Shown: piece after piece, positions 57,834 to 64,000 of the stretch
Position numbering within the stretch: the stretch's first letter is position 1
How the letters are laid out: each line of letters opens with the position of its first letter
Source of the DNA: Urbifossiella sp046350095
GTDB taxonomy: Bacteria > Planctomycetota > Planctomycetia > Gemmatales > Gemmataceae
Direction of reading: 5' to 3'
Assembly: GCA_046350095.1 (NCBI GenBank)
Contig: JAXMBA010000006.1
Location: 310,001 to 374,000, forward strand
DNA length: 64,000 nucleotides
Translations under genes and position numbers: made by a program
The notes under the pieces: model-generated
What the model was told of the DNA's origin: nothing
The model's input: the letters and a program-made list of their open reading frames with translations, nothing else
Databases searched by the model: none

Positions 57834-58727
57834 TTACACGAACAACGCCGTAATGCTCCGGCGCAGCTTGTTCAGCACGCGGCCCGGCAGCCGGCGCACG
57901 GGCTGCTCGCGCAGCCGGCGCAGCACCCGGAACGGCGCCGAGCCCCACGGCCGGCGCGTCACGTCGGAGCCGTGGAGCATGTTCAGGTACACGTTGCGGG
58001 CCTGCCGGCGGACCAGCTCGAACCAGTACCGGTTGACCGGCCCGACGTTGTTCGTGATCTCCATCCGGTTGAACGTCGGCGCCAGCCCGCAGCTGGCCGG
58101 CCGGTCGTCGGCGCCGCGGCGCTCGTAGAACGGGGCGTGTGTCTTCCACAGCACCACGCCGTACAGGTCGTACAGCACCACCGACAGGCCCATCAGCCAG
58201 CTGTCCACGTTGGCCTGCCAGCCGAAGTTCTGGCACACCTCGATGAGCCGCGAACTCACGACCGGCGACCACCCGCCGAACGACACCACCCAGTTGCGGA
58301 TCATGTCCTCGCGGTCGTACCGGCCGGCGTAGGCCTCGATCGGCGGGCGGACGTAGCCCATCACGCAGAACTCGTCCTCGACGGCGAGCACGTCCGACAC
58401 CCACCCGGGCCGCGTGAACACGAAGTCGTCGGCGGTCATGAGGCAGAACCGGCCGGCCGGGTTCCGCTCGGTGAACAGGTACTCCTGGGCGTTGTGCAGC
58501 CCGTGCCGCCCCTCGCCGCGCGACCAGCTGAACGCCTTCACCGCGAACGGGTACGCGGCCAGCTCGGCGTCCGTCATCCGCTCGTCGTCGTCGCTGTCGA
58601 ACTTGATCAGGAACTCGAGCTGTTCGCGCTCGGCGGGCGTGGTGGTAGCCACGGCCGAGTCGAGCAGCCGGCGTAGCCCGCTGTCGGGGTTGCCCTTGGC
58701 GCGGGAGCAGAACAGCACGCTGATCAC
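57834..58727 (-). CDS. GT-A-type glycosyltransferase
   Basis: A 297-residue glycosyltransferase-like protein. It opens VISVLFCSRAKGNPDSGLRRLLDS, has FLIKFDSDDDERMTDAEL and MTADDFVFTRPGWV (DxD-like metal site), GYVRPPIEAYAGRYDREDMIRNW and a basic C-terminal tail. GTG 58727 is preferred as start because GGAGG lies 7 nt upstream. An ATG at 58781 would add 18 residues of shadow-like composition. It precedes the GT4 gene by 43 nt on the same strand. Specificity unknown. Confidence 0.78.
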   Translation of the reverse strand: MISVLFCSRAKGNPDSGLRRLLDSAVATTTPAEREQLEFLIKFDSDDDERMTDAELAAYPFAVKAFSWSRGEGRHGLHNAQEYLFTERNPAGRFCLMTADDFVFTRPGWVSDVLAVEDEFCVMGYVRPPIEAYAGRYDREDMIRNWVVSFGGWSPVVSSRLIEVCQNFGWQANVDSWLMGLSVVLYDLYGVVLWKTHAPFYERRGADDRPASCGLAPTFNRMEITNNVGPVNRYWFELVRRQARNVYLNMLHGSDVTRRPWGSAPFRVLRRLREQPVRRLPGRVLNKLRRSITALFV

Positions 58728-58787
58728 GAGGCGCCTCCGGTCGGGTGCGGCAGGGTACGGCAGACCGCGGCGGGCGGTCAAGCCGGG

Positions 58788-59573
58788 TCACAGCTGGTAC
58801 ACGAGCCCCCGGTGCCCGCGGCGGACGGCGAGCAGCGCCACGAAGCCGAGGCACGCCGTGAACCCCGCGGCGTAGAGGTACAGCTTGAACTCGGGCACGG
58901 TGCCGTTCGCCAGCGGCGTCCGGATCAGCTCCAGGAACAGGTTCACCGGGTTGACGCGGGCCAGCCAGCCGGCGCCTTTGTCCACCAGCACCTCGGGCGG
59001 GTAGATGATCGGGGTCAGGAAGAACAGCATCTGACAGCCGATGTCGAGCAGGTGCCGCGTGTCCTGGAAGTAGCACTGGGCGAAGGCGAACAGCGTGGCG
59101 GCGGCCCACCCGGCGACGAGCAGCATCAGCAGCGCCGGCAGCACCACCGGGAACACGGCCAGCTTCTCGACGCCGCCGTCCACGAAGACCACGGCGGCGA
59201 CGGCGACGAGCAGCGCGATGCCGGCGTGGACGGCGGAGCCGAGCACGGGCCGGAGCGGGTACAGGGCGTACGGCAGCAGGCTCTGGCGGATGTACCGCTC
59301 GTGGTCGAGGAAGGCGTTGCTGCCGGCGACGAGCGACTCGCGGACGAAGTTCCACACGGCGAGGCCGAGCAGCAGCGACGTGACGTACCGGCCGGGGCTC
59401 ATGCCGAGGACGCCGCTGAAGATCAGCACGAACACGCCGGCCATGACGATCGGCTGGATGACCGTCCAGCCCACGCCGATCGCGGAGCGGGTGTAGCGGT
59501 TCCGGAGGTCGAGCCGCACGAGGGAGAGGAGGAAGTGGCGGAACCGCCACACCGCCGACAGCTGGGTGACCAT
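58788..59573 (-). CDS. ABC-2-type polysaccharide export permease (Wzm-like)
   Basis: A 261-residue permease with six hydrophobic spans (around 33-58, 62-82, 110-130, 140-165, 175-195, 230-252). LVRLDLRNRYTRSAIGVGWTVIQP is the typical TagG/Wzm start, and FFLTPIIYPPEVLVDKGAGWLARVNPVNLFLELIRTPLANG the conserved periplasmic/gating loop. It exports O-antigen, teichoic or capsular polysaccharide together with a Wzt-type ATPase, which is not in this window. ATG 59573 follows the promoter-proximal region; it is 60 nt upstream of the GT-A gene. Confidence 0.9.
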   Translation of the reverse strand: MVTQLSAVWRFRHFLLSLVRLDLRNRYTRSAIGVGWTVIQPIVMAGVFVLIFSGVLGMSPGRYVTSLLLGLAVWNFVRESLVAGSNAFLDHERYIRQSLLPYALYPLRPVLGSAVHAGIALLVAVAAVVFVDGGVEKLAVFPVVLPALLMLLVAGWAAATLFAFAQCYFQDTRHLLDIGCQMLFFLTPIIYPPEVLVDKGAGWLARVNPVNLFLELIRTPLANGTVPEFKLYLYAAGFTACLGFVALLAVRRGHRGLVYQL

Positions 59574-59671
59574 CCGTGGCCCTTTCGCGCACCGGGTGCG
59601 GCCGAAGGGTAACCCACGCCGCGGGGCGGGTGCCAGTGCAATTCGAGGGGCCGGCTGCCCAGCGGCCGTGC

Positions 59672-60976
59672 TCAGGCGGGCGGGGTGGTACCCGGCCCCT
59701 CGTCGGGCAGCGGCCGCGGCCGGTACGCCGCCCACGCCGCGGCGCCACACACTAGCACCCCGACGTACACGTCGAACAGCGGGTCCCACTGCTCGCGGCC
59801 GGTGTAGCCCAGTTCCGCGCGCCAGTCGGCGAAACGGCCGACGAACCACTGCGACGCGGCGGCGCCGACCACGCCGACGCCGTTCATCAGGCCGAACAGC
59901 GCCCCGACGTGCCGGCCGCACTGCGGGATCGCCACCGACCACCAGTTCGGCAACGTCACGTGCATCGCCAGCATCGCCGCCGCCATCAGCGCCGCGGAGG
60001 TGAGAGCGTCGTCGGCCCGCGCGCCGGCGAAAAGGCAAGCCGATGCGGCGACGTAACACCCAACCGCCAGCCGCCGCCGAGCTGCAACCGCGTCGGTCGC
60101 ACGGGCGGTGATGCGGTCGGCGATCAGTCCGCCGAGGAAGACACCGCCCGCCGACCCGGCCAGCACCAGCGACGACAGCCGACCCGCGGCGAGATTGTCC
60201 AGCCCGCGCGCCGCCAGGAGGTACTTCGACAGCCAGGTGTACGACAGGTACGTGTAGAACGCGCCGATTACCATGATGAGGCCGAGCACGAGCACGCCGC
60301 GGTTCGTCAGCACAGCGGCCCACGGCACCGGCCCCGGCTCGGGCGGCCGCACCTCGACGCCGGCGCGGATCGTCGCCAGTTCCTCGGCGTTCACGCCGGG
60401 GTGGGCGGCCGGGTCGTCGCGGAACCACAGGTAAAACCCGACCGCCCACACGACGCCGACGCTGCCGAACACGACGAACGCCCACCGCCACCCGGCCCGC
60501 TCGATCACCTCCGCGGCCAGCCACGGCGACGCCGCGCCGCCTAGCTGGGCCGCGGTGAGCATGATCCCCTGCACGCGGCCGCGCTCGGCGATCGGGAACC
60601 ACCGCGAGATGACCCGCGCCGCGTTCGGGAACGCGCCCGCCTCGCCCGCCCCGAACAGGAAGCGGATCGCCACGAGCGACGCGAAGCCCCATGCTGCCCC
60701 GGTGAGCCCCGTGAACACCGACCACCAAATCACGATGCGGGCGAGCACGGACCGCGAGCCGAAGCGGTCGCCGAGCCGGCCCGTGGGGATCTCGAACAGC
60801 CCGTAGGCGAGGGTGAACGCCATCGCCACGTAGCCGACCTGCGTGTTGCTGAGGCCGAGTTCGCGCTGCATCGGGTCGATGGCCTGGCCGAAGCAGACGC
60901 GGTCGAGGTAGAGCACGCCCGCGAGGCCACACAGCCACAGGGCGAGGACGAACCGGGCGCGCGAGGGGGCGGGCAT
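59672..60976 (-). CDS. MFS transporter, ACS/hexuronate-type
   Basis: A 434-residue major facilitator with 12 predicted spans. FVLALWLCGLAGVLYLDRVCFGQAIDPMQRELGLSNTQVGY and EIPTGRLGDRFGSRSVLARIVIWWSVFTGLTG match the anion:cation symporter (ACS, e.g. ExuT) family, with the RxGxR loop. AGEAGAFPNAARVISRWFPIAERGRVQGIMLTAAQLGGA is a further hallmark. It would import hexuronates, glucarate-like acids or tartrate with protons. The next gene encodes a DMFase-like protein and is divergent. Confidence 0.9.
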   Translation of the reverse strand: MPAPSRARFVLALWLCGLAGVLYLDRVCFGQAIDPMQRELGLSNTQVGYVAMAFTLAYGLFEIPTGRLGDRFGSRSVLARIVIWWSVFTGLTGAAWGFASLVAIRFLFGAGEAGAFPNAARVISRWFPIAERGRVQGIMLTAAQLGGAASPWLAAEVIERAGWRWAFVVFGSVGVVWAVGFYLWFRDDPAAHPGVNAEELATIRAGVEVRPPEPGPVPWAAVLTNRGVLVLGLIMVIGAFYTYLSYTWLSKYLLAARGLDNLAAGRLSSLVLAGSAGGVFLGGLIADRITARATDAVAARRRLAVGCYVAASACLFAGARADDALTSAALMAAAMLAMHVTLPNWWSVAIPQCGRHVGALFGLMNGVGVVGAAASQWFVGRFADWRAELGYTGREQWDPLFDVYVGVLVCGAAAWAAYRPRPLPDEGPGTTPPA

Positions 60977-61046
60977 GCCTGGAGTCTACCCGATCTCGGC
61001 CCGGAAGGGACTCGCGTTCCGCCGGCCGGCGTGGTGAAATGCCGCG

Positions 61047-62639
61047 ATGCTCATCGGCTACGTCAGCGACGAACGCTATTCCGCACTGGCCGGCGTCCGG
61101 CTCGAATTCCAGGACGCCCGCGGCGGCTCGTGGGAGGCACGCTCCCGCGCCAGCGGCGCCGTCCACGCCGAACCGCCGCCGGGCGACTACCGCGTCGTCC
61201 TCCAGCACCCGGGCTACGGGGCGAAGGTCTCTCGCGTCACGCTCCCGGCCGCGGAGCCGCACCTCTTCCGCCTCCTGAGCGACGGCCTGCTGGGGTACGC
61301 CTGGCCGAAGTGGGTGCGGGCCGGCGAGGCGAGCGAGTTTCGCGTTCACAGCGTCGAGCCGTACCACCTGGAACTGCGGCGGTACGGGTGGGAGCCCGAG
61401 TTCGTCCGCTCCCTCGGCTGGCACGACGAGCACGCCCCGCGTGCCACGATGCAGACGACGCCCGACGGCGACTACACCCGCACCGGCGTCCGCTGGAACG
61501 AGGTGGGGTATGCCAACAGCGTCCACTCGCAGCACGTCGCGGCCCCGGCCCGCAGCGGGCTGTACTACTTCCGCGCGTCCACCGCGAGCGGCCGGCGCTT
61601 CGCCTTCCCCTGGGTCGTGGCGCCGGCGAAGCCCGCGCACCCGGTCGCGGTGCTGGCGTCGAACCTGACGTGGAACGCCTACAACTCGTTCGGCGGCCGC
61701 AGTAACTACATTCACGCCGACGGCTTCCCCCCGACCCCGACGGTGAACGGCCGGGCCGAGTTGAAGCGCTACGCCGACGCCGGGTTTTTCACCTGGGGCG
61801 CGGCCGACTACCCGCCGCTGTCGTTCGACCGGCCCGAGCCGTTCAACCACATCGACTTCGCCGAGCGGATCACCGACCCGATCGAGGGTCGGCAGGCGTG
61901 CCACCTCGCCCCCGCGGAGTGGCGCCTGCTCGGCTGGCTGGAGCGCGAGGACTTCGCCTACGACTACTACGCCGAGTCACAACTCGACGACGGCACCCTG
62001 GACCTGCGTGCGTACCGCGTGCTGATTCTCAGCGTTCACCCCGAGTACTGGACGCGGCGGATGTACGACCGCGTCAAGCAGTGGGTCCTCGAGGAGGGCG
62101 GCCGGCTGATGTATCTCGGCGGGAACGGCCTGAACTGCGAGGTGGAACTGCGGCCCGACGGGTCGATGGTGTGCCGCAACGAGCAACTCCGGGGGCTGAG
62201 CGTTGACGGGCTCGGCGGCTTCGAGAGCCGGCTGCACATCCGCCACGAGTCGGAGGCCAACCTGCTCGGCGTCGTGTTCACGCCGGCGGGCGCGATGACG
62301 GGGGCACCCTACCGCGTCCTCGACGGCGACCACTTGGCCTTCGCCGGAACCGGCCTGAAGACCGGCGACAACTTCGGGGAGGTGTCGCTGCACCGCCGCT
62401 GTCCGGGCGGGGCGTCGGGCCACGAGACGGACAAGCGTTCACCGAGCTCGCCGCCGAACGCACACGTCCTGGCCCGCGGGCTGAATCCCGACTACGGCGG
62501 GGCCGAGATGGTGGTCTTCGACACGCCAAGCGGCGGGGCGGTGTTCTCCGTGGGGTCGATCAACTACGTGGCGTCGCTGCCGGTGGACGGGCACGTGTCG
62601 CGGGTCACGGCGAATGTGCTGCGGCGGTTCCTGATGTGA
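61047..62639 (+). CDS. N,N-dimethylformamidase beta-subunit-like protein
   Basis: A 530-residue protein. Residues 1-85 resemble a beta-sandwich with SDERYSALAGVRLEFQD and GDYRVVLQHPGYG, and 85-530 the DmfA2-type domain: LLGYAWPKWVRAGEASEFRVHS, ASNLTWNAYNSFGGRSNY, FAYDYYAESQLDDGTLDLRAYRVLILSVHPEYWTRRMYDRVKQWVLEEGGRLMYLGGNGLN and the end FSVGSINYVASL. The true enzyme hydrolyses N,N-dimethylformamide to dimethylamine and formate, but many homologues act on unknown compounds. The alpha subunit is absent. Formate or C1 use would fit the H4MPT genes, speculatively. Confidence 0.85.
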   Translation: MLIGYVSDERYSALAGVRLEFQDARGGSWEARSRASGAVHAEPPPGDYRVVLQHPGYGAKVSRVTLPAAEPHLFRLLSDGLLGYAWPKWVRAGEASEFRVHSVEPYHLELRRYGWEPEFVRSLGWHDEHAPRATMQTTPDGDYTRTGVRWNEVGYANSVHSQHVAAPARSGLYYFRASTASGRRFAFPWVVAPAKPAHPVAVLASNLTWNAYNSFGGRSNYIHADGFPPTPTVNGRAELKRYADAGFFTWGAADYPPLSFDRPEPFNHIDFAERITDPIEGRQACHLAPAEWRLLGWLEREDFAYDYYAESQLDDGTLDLRAYRVLILSVHPEYWTRRMYDRVKQWVLEEGGRLMYLGGNGLNCEVELRPDGSMVCRNEQLRGLSVDGLGGFESRLHIRHESEANLLGVVFTPAGAMTGAPYRVLDGDHLAFAGTGLKTGDNFGEVSLHRRCPGGASGHETDKRSPSSPPNAHVLARGLNPDYGGAEMVVFDTPSGGAVFSVGSINYVASLPVDGHVSRVTANVLRRFLM

Positions 62640-62644
62640 ATCGT

Positions 62645-62959
62645 TCAGCCGGCAGCCGCGGGAACAGACTGGCCGAGCAGCCGAGCCGCGTTGTAGTCCG
62701 CCGTCATCGACCACCACTCGCCCGGGTCCGAGAAGACTACGACGGCGTAGCCGGGGTCGCCGTTCGGGCCGGGCAGCCAACTCGCCGCCGGCGCGTCGCC
62801 GTCCGGGCCGGTCACTCCTGCCACCTCGTACAAGCTCCGGACCGGCACCCACACGCCGGGTGGCGTGTCGCGCAGGAGCCGGGTCATGCCCGGTTCCAGC
62901 CGCCGCAGGGAAACCAGGTCGGCACACCAGTTCGCTAGCCGGTCGGTCGTGTCGTCCAC
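62645..62959 (-). CDS. Small hypothetical protein
   Basis: A 104-residue protein of unknown function. It is acidic, with DDTTDRLANWCADLVSLRRLEPGMTRLL and then a strand-rich half, NGDPGYAVVVFSDPGEWWSMT. It lies 9 nt after the gene at 62969-63310 and converges with the DMFase-like gene with 5 nt between. No motif recognised. Confidence 0.62.
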   Translation of the reverse strand: MDDTTDRLANWCADLVSLRRLEPGMTRLLRDTPPGVWVPVRSLYEVAGVTGPDGDAPAASWLPGPNGDPGYAVVVFSDPGEWWSMTADYNAARLLGQSVPAAAG

Positions 62960-62968
62960 GGGCTCACC

Positions 62969-63310
62969 TCACCGCGCCAGTTCCTTGATCCGGGCGAACT
63001 CCTCGGCGGTCGCCGGGCGTATTGTACCCGCCCGCAACCGGGCGCGGTGGGCGGCGTCCGTGCGCGGGCGAATCGACGTGACGTGCTCCCCGTCCGGCTC
63101 GACGACGTGTTCCCGAGCGTTCGGGCCGCGAACCACGAACCGCCCGTCGTCCGGCTGAACGAACACGTCGTTCGGCCCGGCCCGTTGCAGGTTGTTGACC
63201 ACCTGCGCGACCGGCCGGCCCTGCCGGAAGCGGAGCCGGGCGTGCGGGCTCCGCGTGAGGCCGGAGTCGCCCGGCGGGTCGGGGGGCGGTTCGTCCGTGT
63301 CGCCGGTCAT
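62969..63310 (-). CDS. Small hypothetical protein
   Basis: A 113-residue protein. The N-terminus is Pro/Asp-rich and disordered (DTDEPPPDPPGDSG). The middle has VAQVVNNLQRAGPNDVFVQPDDGRFVVRGPNAREHVVEPDG, resembling a repeat strand pair, and the C-terminus is charged and helical (TAEEFARIKELAR). Together with the 104-residue gene it forms a two-gene unit of unknown function. No toxin-antitoxin motif was recognised. Confidence 0.62.
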   Translation of the reverse strand: MTGDTDEPPPDPPGDSGLTRSPHARLRFRQGRPVAQVVNNLQRAGPNDVFVQPDDGRFVVRGPNAREHVVEPDGEHVTSIRPRTDAAHRARLRAGTIRPATAEEFARIKELAR

Positions 63311-63321
63311 CGCGCCCCCGG

Positions 63322-64000
63322 CTACGCGCCCTTCGATTTGAACAACGAGTGCTTTCGCAGCCCCAGTCGGTTCAGCCAGTACGCCCCCACCGTGGTGAGC
63401 GTCTGGAGCCCGTACTTGGTGCTACGGCGGAAGTTGATCTGGCTCGCCTCGTCGAAGTACCGCACCGGCACCGGCACGTCGCCGAGGCGGAACCCGAAGT
63501 GGACCGCCTGCACCAGGAACTGCGTGTCGAACACGAAGTCGTCCGAGTTCCGCTCGAACGGGATCGTCTCCAGCACCTGCCGCCGGTACACGCGGAAGCC
63601 GCTGTGGAACTCGCCCAGGTTCTGCCCCAGCGACAGGTTCTCGAACGCCGTCAGCCCGCGGTTACTCAAATACTTCCACCACGGCATGCCGCACTTCAGC
63701 GTCTCCGACCGACTCCGCACGCGGTTGCCGAGCACCACGTCGCAGATGCCCAGCTCGATCACGCCGACCGCGTGCGGGATCACCCGCGCGTCGTACTGGT
63801 AGTCGGGGTGGATCATCACCACGATGTCGGCGCCGCGCTCCAGGCAGTAGCGGTAGCACGTCTTCTGGTTGCCGCCGTAGCCGGTGTTCTTCTCGTGCTG
63901 GATCACCGTCAGGCCCATGTCGCGGGCGATGCGGGCGGTGTCGTCCTTGCTGCAATCGTCCACCAGCACGATTTCGTCCACGCTGTCCGGCGGAATGTCG
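63322..64000 (-). CDS. Family 2 glycosyltransferase, 5' end outside window
   Basis: The C-terminal 226 residues of a GT2 enzyme; the start lies beyond the window. EIVLVDDCSKDDTARIA is the first Asp pair, VVMIHPDYQYDARVIPHAV the DxD-like region (DYQY), RVRSRSETLKCGMPWWKYLSNRGLTAFE and LGEFHSGFRVYRR the acceptor region (dolichyl-phosphate-mannose synthase-like). FVFDTQFLVQAVHFGFRLGDVPV follows. It has no C-terminal membrane span. It likely makes a lipid-linked sugar or glycosylates a glycan. Confidence 0.9.
   Translation of the reverse strand, partial: DIPPDSVDEIVLVDDCSKDDTARIARDMGLTVIQHEKNTGYGGNQKTCYRYCLERGADIVVMIHPDYQYDARVIPHAVGVIELGICDVVLGNRVRSRSETLKCGMPWWKYLSNRGLTAFENLSLGQNLGEFHSGFRVYRRQVLETIPFERNSDDFVFDTQFLVQAVHFGFRLGDVPVPVRYFDEASQINFRRSTKYGLQTLTTVGAYWLNRLGLRKHSLFKSKGA

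Noticed and set aside
1..64000. CRISPR arrays, rRNA genes or other tRNAs
   Set aside because: No regularly spaced direct repeats or rRNA-like sequence was seen by eye; only tRNA-Cys was recognised. A tool-based scan could still find weak cases.

Overview
The window is high-GC chromosomal DNA that looks like a planctomycete of the Gemmata group (Gemmataceae). This is inferred from gene content: a Tat-exported DUF1501 protein, bacterial tetrahydromethanopterin (H4MPT) C1 genes including mch, Uma2-family nuclease, paired glycine-rich RRM proteins, Gemmata-type small hypotheticals and an integrase type common in this phylum. No taxonomic search was possible.

Layout. 1-4946: host housekeeping and regulation (FKBP-like protein, minimal histidine kinase, two RRM proteins, acyl-lipid desaturase). 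5100-21336: a 16.2-kb integrative element inserted in tRNA-Cys(GCA). It is bounded by perfect 50-bp direct repeats (attL 5100-5149, attR 21287-21336), with the intact tRNA at 21291-21362. It carries transposase fragments, a three-gene ParA-type operon of unknown role, a restriction-modification locus (helicase-nuclease, unknown gene, methyltransferase), an AlpA-like HTH protein, a RepA-like ATPase with an iteron-like inverted-repeat array, and a tyrosine recombinase. The recombinase reading frame runs through the att core, so its last 70 codons in the circular form now lie at the opposite end of the element (5149-5361).

21536-36500: host genes, mostly nucleotide-sugar and surface-glycan metabolism (Zn dehydrogenase, HAD phosphatase, APH-type kinase, SDR epimerases, split transketolase, two methyltransferases, GT2, and a nucleotidyltransferase-PfkB fusion in reverse order from HldE). 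36847-41804: an H4MPT-type pterin/C1 operon on the minus strand (PTPS-like, CitG-like, two ATP-grasp proteins, Mch), with a Uma2 gene translationally coupled inside it. 41866-48702: an MFS-spermidine-synthase fusion, a NYN/OST-HTH RNase-like protein, an SDR and an FkbM methyltransferase.

48705-52245: a two-gene operon of a BrxL-type AAA+/Lon protease and a membrane-anchored HhH-TerB-J-like protein, without any other BREX gene. 52378-55910: two FtsX/MacB-type permeases. 55958-64000: glycan export and transport (GT4, GT-A, ABC-2 permease, MFS, DMFase-like protein, small hypotheticals, partial GT2).

The most likely under-described systems are the BrxL-Lon/TerB pair, the ParA trio in the element, and the integrase whose C-terminus is exchanged by integration.
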